From: DASYPQ01 sp041488095
GTDB taxonomy: Bacteria > Planctomycetota > UBA1135 > GCA-002686595
DNA: 51,574 bases
Reading direction: 5' to 3'
NCBI GenBank assembly: GCA_041488095.1
Contig: JBGPOP010000031.1
Location: 1-51,574 of the forward strand
In this document: positions 8,783 through 16,561 of the stretch, piece after piece
Numbering within the stretch: the first letter of the stretch is position 1
Layout: each line of letters starts with the position of its first letter
Position numbers and translations under genes: made by a program
Notes under the pieces: generated by a model
The model's input: only the letters and a program-made list of their open reading frames with translations
The model's database searches: none
Told to the model about the DNA's origin: nothing

Positions 8783-10033
8783 ATGCTCGCCCGCACTGCA
8801 CCCCCGAAGCGCAGAGAGTCCGCAGGGCAGGTTCTCATCCTGTTCCTCGTGTCGTTCTTCATCCTCCTGCTGATCGTGGGTCTCGTGATCGACGGGGGGC
8901 TGATCTACGGCAAGCGCGCCGAGCTCTCCAAGGCGGTCGACGCGGCGTCGCTCGCGGGGATCACCCACCTTTCCCAGGGGCAGGGCCAGGCCGGGCAGGT
9001 CGCTCGGGACATGTTCGCCGCGAACTATCGCTCGAGCTCGCTCGATGCGCAGGCCCCCGACGTGAACGTGCAGTTCTCGGTCGACGCGAACGGGACCACC
9101 ACGATCGACATCGGAGCCAAGGCCTACCTGCAGCCGCTCTTCATACGGATCTTCCCCGAGTTCGACGTGTTCCAGGTCCGTGCTTCGGCGCAGGCGAGGC
9201 GGGCAAAGCTGGTGATGTCGCTCGTGCTCGACCGCTCGGGATCGATGCGTTCGAACCAGGGCTGCGTGGGGCTCCCGCCCGCAGTGGACACGTTCATCGA
9301 CTTCTTCGACGAGGCCAACGACCGCGTGTCGCTCTCCACCTTCGCCTCGAACGCCACGCTCGACGTGCCGCTCACCCGGCCCTTCAAGAACGCCGTGCGG
9401 GCCGCGGTGCCGCGCGACTGCAGCCGCGACTACGGCGGGTTCACCTTCTTCGACGGCGGGCTCGAGCTCGCCGGCCAACAGAACCAGGGCGCTCCCGTCC
9501 AGCCCGGCGAGCAGGTGATCAAGGTCGTCGTCTTCTTCACGGACGGCCTTGCGAACACCTTCCAGGACACCTTCCCCTGCCCGTCGCCGACCGTCTGGAA
9601 CATGACCAGCGGCGACGGCGGCAACCAGGTGCACCTCCTCGATCCGCAGAGCGGCGTCGACCGGTGCCAATCGACGCCTTCGGACGGCGGACCGCTGCCT
9701 TGCTGCCCGGGGCTCGCGACCTTCCCTTCGATCGCGGGCGGCGTGCGCACGGCGACGGGCCCCCGAGCCGGCCTCGACGTCCGCCAGGAGGCGAAGGACC
9801 GGGCGCTCGCGCGGGCCCGGAGCATCCGCATGGCCGGCAACACCGTCTACACGATCGGCCTCGGCAACAACCTCGACCAGGATTTCCTGAAGCAGATCGC
9901 GAACGACCCGACCAGCCCAGCCTTCGATCCGTCCCAGCCCGCCGGCGAGTTCGCGCACGCCCCGACCGCGGCGCAGCTCCAGGCGGTCTTCCAGGCGATC
10001 GCGCGGAAGATCCTGGTCAGGCTCTCGGTCTGA
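8783..10033 (+). CDS. TadG-like protein with von Willebrand factor A domain
   Basis: A 416-residue membrane-anchored protein. The N-terminal segment with GQVLILFLVSFFILLLIVG and the following RAELSKAVDAASLAG match the Flp pilus assembly TadG family. A VWA domain follows, with a complete MIDAS start DRSGS (Asp150) and a FFTDGLAN segment, predicting metal-dependent adhesion. The insert between about residues 255 and 310 is rich in Cys (several CC and C-x-P pairs), possibly disulfide bonded. It closes the three-gene Tad-like operon. Confidence 0.85.
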   Translation: MLARTAPPKRRESAGQVLILFLVSFFILLLIVGLVIDGGLIYGKRAELSKAVDAASLAGITHLSQGQGQAGQVARDMFAANYRSSSLDAQAPDVNVQFSVDANGTTTIDIGAKAYLQPLFIRIFPEFDVFQVRASAQARRAKLVMSLVLDRSGSMRSNQGCVGLPPAVDTFIDFFDEANDRVSLSTFASNATLDVPLTRPFKNAVRAAVPRDCSRDYGGFTFFDGGLELAGQQNQGAPVQPGEQVIKVVVFFTDGLANTFQDTFPCPSPTVWNMTSGDGGNQVHLLDPQSGVDRCQSTPSDGGPLPCCPGLATFPSIAGGVRTATGPRAGLDVRQEAKDRALARARSIRMAGNTVYTIGLGNNLDQDFLKQIANDPTSPAFDPSQPAGEFAHAPTAAQLQAVFQAIARKILVRLSV

Positions 10034-10072
10034 TCGTTCTGCGGTCTCCCGCGATCGGGCTGGATCCCGGCG

Positions 10073-10987
10073 TCAAGTTCCGGTCTCCGCGGCAAGATCG
10101 AAGTCGAAGATGCCTTGGCGCGAGCGGTAGCGCCGGCCGCAGAGGCTGCACGCGAGCTCGCCGTCTCCGTGCGCGCGCTCGATCCGAGCCGAGTCGTCGC
10201 GGCAGGCCTGGCACAGGAGACGGCGGAGGATGTCGTCGCCGAGCGGCCGGCGCGGCCGACGGTTGCGCTGCATCCGGCGCCGGCGCGCCCGGATCAGGCT
10301 CTCCGGAGTCAGGGACCAGAGCGCGAGCTTGAGCCGGGCCGACCTGGGGTAATCGACCGGCCCGACGCCGGTTTCCGCGTAGGGGTTCGGGAAGTCCCGC
10401 TTGTCCGCACCGCGGGCGCTCGTGGCGAGCAGGTGCTCGAGGGCGGTCTCGCGCGCGAACTCGATCTCGAGCTCGTCCGGGCGGCCGAACCAGTGCTGGT
10501 TCAGATGGTCGTGCCGCTCCCCCGACCAGACATCGAGAAGCAGATCGTAGTGATCGTGGAAGAACGAGCCGAAGAGTTGCGGAACGTCGTTGCGATGGAA
10601 GACGAGCCGCCGGCCGGCGAGCTCGACCAGCCAGCGATGGTAGCGCCAGGCGTAGAGCAGCTCGCGCCGCGCCGCCGGGAACTCGAGGTAGACGTTGCGC
10701 GCGCAGCGGCGCGCCTCGTCGACGAACCGCTGCGGCTCGTCCAGGTGTTCGATCACGTGCGACATGAACAGAACGTCGCAGGAATCCCGCTTGAGGGGCA
10801 GGCGCACCGCGTCCGCCTGGATCACCGGAGCCGTTCCCGCGATGTCGCCGGCGCGCTCGAGGTTGTCGAACGGATACTTGTCGACGATCAACCGGGTATT
10901 GCGGAACGGGGTCGTCCCCGCCCCGATCTCGACCACGAAGTCGGAGGGACGGATCGCGAGCTTCTCGAGGATCTTCTCGCGGCGCAT
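10073..10987 (-). CDS. SAM-dependent methyltransferase with C-terminal zinc ribbon
   Basis: A 304-residue protein. The N-terminal half is a class I methyltransferase: VVEIGAGTTPF (motif I), an IVDKYPF strand-2 end, and MSHVIEHLDEP, the usual signature of Methyltransf_11 enzymes acting on cell-envelope sugars or lipids. The last 60 residues carry CQAC and CSLC pairs followed by YRSRQGIFDF, which resembles the Trm112-like zinc ribbon. In many genomes the ribbon precedes the methyltransferase domain; here it follows it. The substrate is unknown. It converges on the TadG-like gene. Confidence 0.8.
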   Translation of the reverse strand: MRREKILEKLAIRPSDFVVEIGAGTTPFRNTRLIVDKYPFDNLERAGDIAGTAPVIQADAVRLPLKRDSCDVLFMSHVIEHLDEPQRFVDEARRCARNVYLEFPAARRELLYAWRYHRWLVELAGRRLVFHRNDVPQLFGSFFHDHYDLLLDVWSGERHDHLNQHWFGRPDELEIEFARETALEHLLATSARGADKRDFPNPYAETGVGPVDYPRSARLKLALWSLTPESLIRARRRRMQRNRRPRRPLGDDILRRLLCQACRDDSARIERAHGDGELACSLCGRRYRSRQGIFDFDLAAETGT

Positions 10988-11058
10988 GTCCGGCGGAGCC
11001 CGAGCCTACGGGATTCCGTGCGGGGCTGGAAACCTGATCCGTGCGCGTCGCCGAGGCT

Positions 11059-12015
11059 TCACGTCGCGGTCGGAGCGGATCTCAAGGCGGAGAGGTGCGC
11101 CTCGACCGACTCCGCCAGCGCATCCAGGTCGTAGCCGCCTTCCAGGAGCGACACGAGCCTGCCTCCGCAGCACCTGCGCGAGAGCTCGCGCGCCGATTCG
11201 GTCATCGCGGCGAAGGCGCCGGTCGTGAGGCGCGTCTGCGCCAGGGGGTCGCGCGCGTGCGCGTCGAAGCCGGCCGAGACGATCAGGAAGTCCGGCCGGA
11301 ACGCCTCGACCGCGGGCAGGATCGTCTCCTCCCAGGACTGGAGCCACTCGCGATCGCCTGCTCCGGGCGGCTGCGGGGAGTTCAGGGTCGTTCCCTCGCC
11401 CGCGCCGATCCCGCGCTCGTCCGCCCGACCGGTGCCGGGGTACAGCGGCCACTGGTGGATGCTGGCGTAGAACACGGTCGGGTCGCTCTCGAACAGGTGC
11501 TGGGTCCCGTTCCCGTGGTGCACGTCCCAGTCGAGGATCGCGACGCGCGACAGTCCTCGGGCCTCGCGCAGGTGCGCGGCGGCGATCGCGGCGTTGTTGA
11601 AGAGGCAGAAACCGAGCGCCTGCGCGCGCTCGGCGTGGTGGCCGGGCGGGCGCACGGCGACGAAGGCGTTCTCCCAGGTGCCCTCGAGGACCCCGTCGAC
11701 GGCGCGGACCGCTCCTCCCGCGGCGGCGAGCGCCGCGCGAAAGGAGCCGGCCGAGATGTGCGTGTCGCCTTCGTCGAGCACGCGCGCGCCGAGCGCGACG
11801 GCGGACTCGACCGTCTCGATGTGGGCGGCGTCGTGGACTCGAGCCAGGAGCACGCGATCCGCCTCGGGGGCTTCCTCCACGCGGAGATCGGAGAGGAGGC
11901 CGCTCGACTCGAGCCGGCGGGAGATCGCGGCGAGGCGCGCTGCGCGCTCGGGATGACCTGGCCCGGTGTCGTGGCGCGCGAAGAGCGGGCTCGAGAAGTA
12001 GGCCGTCCTCGCCAA
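11059..12015 (-). CDS. Histone deacetylase family (acetylpolyamine amidohydrolase-like) protein
   Basis: A 318-residue zinc hydrolase of the HDAC/AcuC/AphA superfamily. Clear family motifs are HDTGPGHPE near the N-terminus, PPGHHAE (catalytic His pair), FNNAAIAA, DWDVHHGNGT (zinc Asp and His), SAGFDAH (zinc Asp) and LEGGYDLD. Bacterial members deacetylate polyamines, acetoin-pathway proteins or other acyl-amines; which applies here is not visible. No ATG fits; a TTG at 12015, 4 bases after the upstream gene's stop, gives the usual family N-terminus, and translational coupling with that gene would explain the weak start. Confidence 0.88.
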   Translation of the reverse strand: MARTAYFSSPLFARHDTGPGHPERAARLAAISRRLESSGLLSDLRVEEAPEADRVLLARVHDAAHIETVESAVALGARVLDEGDTHISAGSFRAALAAAGGAVRAVDGVLEGTWENAFVAVRPPGHHAERAQALGFCLFNNAAIAAAHLREARGLSRVAILDWDVHHGNGTQHLFESDPTVFYASIHQWPLYPGTGRADERGIGAGEGTTLNSPQPPGAGDREWLQSWEETILPAVEAFRPDFLIVSAGFDAHARDPLAQTRLTTGAFAAMTESARELSRRCCGGRLVSLLEGGYDLDALAESVEAHLSALRSAPTAT

Positions 12016-12019
12016 CGGT

Positions 12020-13405
12020 TCACTCGGTCTTGAACACCTTGCCGTACTTGGGGTGCTCGGCGAGCTTCTGGAACACGGGCTCCTTCTTGAGCTCGGCCAG
12101 CTCCTTGATCGAGATCGGCGCCTTCTCCAGCATCGCCGCCGCCTCCTTGAGCTTCCCCTGCTGCGCATAGCAACGCGCGAGCCCGATGTAGCTCCCCTCG
12201 GTGCGCGCCCGGAAGTCCGCCGCGGAGAGCGAGAGCGACTTCTGGTAGTCGCGGATCGCGTCGCGGTACTCGCCGATGCGGTAGAAGACGTTTCCGCGCG
12301 CCTCCCAGGAGGCGGGCCAGCCCTTGTTGCGGTCGATCTGCTCGTCGTAGTCGGTGAGCAGCTCCTTGCGCGCGGACTTGTCCCCGGCGAGATAGAGCGT
12401 CACCAGGGCGCCCTCGCGGACCTCGCGGGTCGGCGAGGTGGCGAGCTGATGCAGCTCCTTCTTGACCTCCGCGTCGAACTTCTCGGAGAACTGGGGCAGG
12501 AACTCGAGGATCCGGCCGCGGCCCTCGTTGGTGACCGAGAGGTCGCCGGCGAGGTGGACGAGGGCGAGAACGTGGCTCTTGTCGACCACCTCGGGGCAGG
12601 CGCGGTAGTAGGCCAGGAACCCGTCGACGTAGGGCGTGGCCTCGTGGGTGGCCGAGATCAGCTTGAGCACCCTCGGCGCGAAGGACGCGGCGTGCGCTCC
12701 CGCCAGGGCCTCGAGCGCGAGCTTGACCGCCTCGGTGTCGCCGCCGGCGAGGGCCTGGGCGATGACCTTCTCGTTGTCCGCGCCGCCGAGGTGGGCGATG
12801 CCCGTGAGCGCGACGCGTCTCAGCTCGCCCTGGGTGGTGCGGAAGAGCTCCGCCAGGACCGCCCCGGCGCGCTCCCGCTCCGGGGACACGGCCAGCGCTT
12901 TCGCGGCGTTGACGCGGCCGTCGGGGAATCCGAGCCGCGCGATCTCGACGAGGCGCGCCGTGATCGCGGGCGAGGGCTGCTCGACGAGCGCCTGGGTGAC
13001 GTAGATCGCGAGCAGCCGCGCCGCGTCGGTCGGCTTGTCGCCCGGGTCGATCCTGTCGACGAGCAACGGGGCGGACTCGGGTCCGAGGGCGAGGAGCCGG
13101 CCCTTCTGCTCGGCCAGGCCGGGGAGATGGTGCGTCTCAGCCTCGGTCTCCATCGCGCGCAGGATCTGCTCGACGCTGCCGCGCAGCTCGCCCGCGCGGT
13201 CGTCGCGCATCCGCTTGAGACGTGCGAGGAGCTCCTGCAGGGATTGGCGGCCGCTGTCTGGGTGTTCGGCCTGGCGTCCGGGCTGGGTGTCCGCTGAGGC
13301 GCCGTCGACTGCCGCGCCGAGGAGCAGCGGCAGGAGGACCAGTGCGGGATGGAGACCCCTGGAGCCGGGGCTTCTTCCCGATCGGATGGCGAGTCTGCGC
13401 GTCAT
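12020..13405 (-). CDS. Exported HEAT/TPR repeat protein
   Basis: A 461-residue protein starting with a basic N-terminus and hydrophobic segment (about residues 18-40), so probably exported. The middle is a series of helical pairs resembling HEAT repeats, for example the run with RVNAAKALAVSP and LRRVALTGIAHLGG. Residues 350-440 look like TPRs (AWEARGNVFYRIGEYRDAIRDY, then YIGLARCYAQQGKLKEAA). It probably acts as a binding scaffold. Its stop lies 4 bases before the deacetylase-family start, suggesting an operon of two. Confidence 0.75.
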   Translation of the reverse strand: MTRRLAIRSGRSPGSRGLHPALVLLPLLLGAAVDGASADTQPGRQAEHPDSGRQSLQELLARLKRMRDDRAGELRGSVEQILRAMETEAETHHLPGLAEQKGRLLALGPESAPLLVDRIDPGDKPTDAARLLAIYVTQALVEQPSPAITARLVEIARLGFPDGRVNAAKALAVSPERERAGAVLAELFRTTQGELRRVALTGIAHLGGADNEKVIAQALAGGDTEAVKLALEALAGAHAASFAPRVLKLISATHEATPYVDGFLAYYRACPEVVDKSHVLALVHLAGDLSVTNEGRGRILEFLPQFSEKFDAEVKKELHQLATSPTREVREGALVTLYLAGDKSARKELLTDYDEQIDRNKGWPASWEARGNVFYRIGEYRDAIRDYQKSLSLSAADFRARTEGSYIGLARCYAQQGKLKEAAAMLEKAPISIKELAELKKEPVFQKLAEHPKYGKVFKTE

Positions 13406-13700
13406 GGCAGTCGACAGAGGCCTACAACCCTAGTCGACCGCGGTTGCGCGGCCAAGCCGCGCCCTCACGCAGCGGGTTCGGCGCGGGTGCGGAGCACGAC
13501 GTGGCGGCCATGACGCTCGACCGTCGCCGGGACGCGGACCGGAAGGCGCCGCGCGGGGGGATGAGTCGGGCGCGGTGTGTAGATCGCGCGCAGGCGCAGG
13601 CGGTGCCGGAAGATCCAGGAGCGCACACAGATGCTTTCGACAGGCCGGGCGGCGCCGGTTGAGGCGACTTCTGGTGACACGAGCTCGGGCCCGGGATTCA
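13406..13700. other. Intergenic region upstream of mnmG
   Basis: About 295 bp between the divergent HEAT/TPR gene and mnmG. Leftward frames of up to 78 codons exist (for example 13465-13701), Arg/Pro rich, with no recognisable family and overlapping the mnmG start. It should contain both promoters; I see no convincing element. Confidence 0.4.
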
Positions 13701-15611
13701 ATGTTCGCCCCGATGTCCCGCGCGTCCCATCCCCACCCGCCTCCCCGGAGCGCCTTGCACGCCTACGACGTGGTCGTCGTCGGAGGCGGCCACGCGGGGA
13801 TCGAGGCGGCGCTCGCGGCGGCGCGCGTGGGAGCGCGGACTGCGCTCGTCACCTTGCGCGCGGATCGGATCGGGGAGATGAGCTGCAACCCGGCGATCGG
13901 GGGACTCGGCAAGGGGCAGATCGTGCGCGAGGTCGATGCGCTCGGCGGCGCGATGGGACGCGTCGCGGACGCGACCGGGATCCAGTTCCGGATGCTGAAC
14001 ACGGGGAAGGGTCACGCGGTGCGCGGGCCGCGCTGCCAGTCGGACCGGCACTTGTATCGCGAGGCGATCACGGAGGTCGTGAAGCGGGCCGCCGACCTCG
14101 ACTGCATCGAGGGCGCGGCGGCGAGCCTCGTCGTCGAGGAAACCGCGGGCGGGATCCCGTGCGTCGCCGGCGTGCGGCTCGAGGACGGCCGGGAGCTCTC
14201 CGCGGCTGCGGTGGTGATCACGACCGGCACGTTCCTGCGCGCGATCATGCACACGGGCGAGGCGCAGAAGGCCGGCGGACGCGCGGGCGAGAGCACGACC
14301 GAGGGCCTCTCGCGCGAGATGGAGAGGCTCGGGATCGTGCTGGGAAGATTGAAGACGGGCACGCCGCCTCGCCTGGCGGAGGACGGCATCGACTGGGACC
14401 ACCTCGAGGAGCAGCCGGGCGACGAGAGACCGGTGCCGTTCTCGGCGTCGACCGATCGTGCGAGGTTCCCGGTGCTCCCTCAGATCTCCTGCCACGTGAC
14501 GTGGACGAACGAGAAGACGCACGCTGTCATCCGCGCCAACATCCACCGCGCGCCGATGTACGCGGGGAGGATCAAGGGCGTCGGACCGCGCTATTGCCCG
14601 TCGGTGGAGGACAAGGTGATGCGGTTCGCCGACAAGGACCGGCACCAGGTGTTCCTCGAGCCGGAGAGCCTGTCGACGGACGTGATCTACGTGAACGGGG
14701 TGTCGACGTCGCTGCCCGGGGAAGTGCAGGAGGAGTTCCTGCGGACGATCCCGGGGCTCGAGCGAGCGCGGTTGCTGAGGCACGGGTACGCGGTCGAGTA
14801 CGACTTCGCGCAGCCGAGTCAGCTCTCCGACACGCTCGCGGTGAAGAGGGTCGCAGGGCTGTTCCTGGCCGGGCAGATCAACGGCACATCGGGCTACGAG
14901 GAGGCCGCGGGGCAGGGGCTGGTCGCCGGAGCCAACGCCGCGCTGTGGGTGCAGGGGCGCGGCGCGTTCGTGCTCGGTCGCGAGGAGGCGTACATCGGCG
15001 TGATGGTCGACGACCTCGTGACGTCGAACCCGACCGAGCCCTACCGCATGTTCACGAGCCGCGCCGAGCACCGGCTGCTCCTGCGCGGCGACACCGCCGA
15101 GGAGCGGCTCGTGCCGCGGGCGGCCGAGATCGGGTTGGTGGGGGAAGAGGCGGTCGCCCGGCTGCGGGAGAGGAACGAGGCGAAGGATCGCGCGCTCGCG
15201 CTGCTCACGACGCTGAAGAGCGCAGCGCACGGAGGGAGGACGCTCGCGGAGGTCTTGAAGCGGCCGGAGGTGAGCCTCTTCGAGCTGCAGGACGCCCACC
15301 CGGAGCTCGCGGCGCTGCATCTGGATCCCGAGATCGCCCAGTCGCTCGAGATCGACGTGAAGTACTCCGGCTACGTCGTGCGCCAGCGCGAGAACGTGGA
15401 GCGGATGAAGCGCCAGGAATCGGTCGAGATCCCTTCCGACCTCGACTTCAAGTCGCTGTCGGGGCTGGCCAACGAGGCCAAGGACAAGCTCACCCGCCTG
15501 CGCCCGCGGACGCTCGGCCAGGCCTCGAGAATCGCCGGCGTGCGACCTCCCGACGTCGCGTTGCTCGCCGTGCACATCGAGCGGCGGCGCCGGGAAGCCG
15601 CTCGTGCCTAG
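13701..15611 (+). CDS. mnmG: tRNA uridine-5-carboxymethylaminomethyl(34) synthesis enzyme MnmG
   Basis: A 636-residue FAD protein, the usual length for MnmG (GidA). With MnmE it installs the cmnm5 group on wobble U34 of certain tRNAs. The FAD-binding dinucleotide fold VVVGGGHAGIEAA is at about residues 20-33, followed by the family-specific CNPAIGGLGKG and the late GYEEAAGQGL and SRAEHRLLLRGD segments. ATGs at 13701 and 13713 are both possible; neither has a strong ribosome site. MnmA, which thiolates the same nucleotide, is encoded 9 kb away but not in the same operon. Its TAG overlaps the stop of the convergent gene in a CTAG. Confidence 0.97.
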   Translation: MFAPMSRASHPHPPPRSALHAYDVVVVGGGHAGIEAALAAARVGARTALVTLRADRIGEMSCNPAIGGLGKGQIVREVDALGGAMGRVADATGIQFRMLNTGKGHAVRGPRCQSDRHLYREAITEVVKRAADLDCIEGAAASLVVEETAGGIPCVAGVRLEDGRELSAAAVVITTGTFLRAIMHTGEAQKAGGRAGESTTEGLSREMERLGIVLGRLKTGTPPRLAEDGIDWDHLEEQPGDERPVPFSASTDRARFPVLPQISCHVTWTNEKTHAVIRANIHRAPMYAGRIKGVGPRYCPSVEDKVMRFADKDRHQVFLEPESLSTDVIYVNGVSTSLPGEVQEEFLRTIPGLERARLLRHGYAVEYDFAQPSQLSDTLAVKRVAGLFLAGQINGTSGYEEAAGQGLVAGANAALWVQGRGAFVLGREEAYIGVMVDDLVTSNPTEPYRMFTSRAEHRLLLRGDTAEERLVPRAAEIGLVGEEAVARLRERNEAKDRALALLTTLKSAAHGGRTLAEVLKRPEVSLFELQDAHPELAALHLDPEIAQSLEIDVKYSGYVVRQRENVERMKRQESVEIPSDLDFKSLSGLANEAKDKLTRLRPRTLGQASRIAGVRPPDVALLAVHIERRRREAARA

Positions 15612-16531
15612 GGTCCCGTGATTCGCCAGCGGCCATCGTGGGGCAAGGCATCCCACACGCGCATCGCCCTCGCGAGAGCCTCGATCTGCTCGGGCGAGTC
15701 GGACCGGCGGTCGGCAGGTCCATGGATCGAGATGGAGTATGTGCCGCGCGATGTCCTGACCCTCACGCCCCCGGTGCTCGAGTCGGGACCTGGAGCGTGG
15801 CCAAGGCTTTCCGGAAGGGAGTAGAAGTCCTCGCGCTCGATGGTGGCCACCAGCCTCTGCATCGTGGAGGGGACGAGGATCAGGCGCGCCTCGCCGTGAC
15901 AGTCCTGGATCCTGCCCTTCCCGTCTGGCCCGATTTCCAGCGCAATATTGCACGGCCCGTTCGAAACGATCTGAGCCTCGATCCGCGGTGTATCCACGAC
16001 GATCTCTCGACGGAGCCAGATCTCGAAGGTCTCGAAGGGGACACAAACGGGTCGATCGCTTCCAGGTCCTTGTCTCGCCGTCGTGCGCAGGTCCGGCGGG
16101 AGGGCGGACACCGGCCATGGGAGCACGACGAGATCCCGCTGATCGCGTCTCTCCAGCCGCAAGCAGCCCACCACATCCTGAAGGCCGACCCCGTGCCTGA
16201 TCTGAAGGAGTTGCCAGAGCGTGCTCCGGTCGAACTCGTTCCTTGAGAGAGTGCTCGGAGCGAGGAACCACACGGCGCGTTCTCCTTGGATGACCGAAGG
16301 GCGTCCGATCTCCGGATGGGTCGGATCGAGGAGATCGATTCGGTCGAGGCAGGGAAAGGACCAGAGTGAAGTCTCGACCTGCAACTCCGCGATGCGAACG
16401 TCTCCGATCCCTTCGATGACTCGGGACTCGTCGACTCGACCGATCTCTACGCGCTCGCACCTGCGGACGAGATCGGAGAGCTCCGCGGCGCCGGCAGCAA
16501 TGGGGGAGAGGAGTCCGAGAAGCGCGAGCAC
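15608..16531 (-). CDS. Exported protein of unknown function
   Basis: A 307-residue protein with a short signal peptide (MLALLGLLSPIAAGAAE). I do not recognise a family. Visible traits are four Cys, an N-terminal half with alternating strand-like segments, and a C-terminal part with GGVRVRTSRGTYSISIHGP suggestive of a beta-rich domain. Start is a GTG at 16531; no in-frame ATG would keep the signal peptide. It ends tail to tail with mnmG, sharing bases of CTAG. The next upstream gene (leftward) ends 30 bp before this start. Confidence 0.65.
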   Translation of the reverse strand: MLALLGLLSPIAAGAAELSDLVRRCERVEIGRVDESRVIEGIGDVRIAELQVETSLWSFPCLDRIDLLDPTHPEIGRPSVIQGERAVWFLAPSTLSRNEFDRSTLWQLLQIRHGVGLQDVVGCLRLERRDQRDLVVLPWPVSALPPDLRTTARQGPGSDRPVCVPFETFEIWLRREIVVDTPRIEAQIVSNGPCNIALEIGPDGKGRIQDCHGEARLILVPSTMQRLVATIEREDFYSLPESLGHAPGPDSSTGGVRVRTSRGTYSISIHGPADRRSDSPEQIEALARAMRVWDALPHDGRWRITGP

Positions 16532-16561
16532 GCCCTCACGTAGCCCGGCCCCGGCCCACGG

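Noticed and set aside
13465..13701. A 78-codon leftward gene upstream of mnmG
   Set aside because: It overlaps the mnmG start, has no recognisable family and is Arg/Pro rich like other shadows.
13698..16460. Leftward 920-codon frame opposite mnmG
   Set aside because: It is the antisense shadow of mnmG and runs on into the next region; composition is Arg/Leu/Asp rich with no family features.
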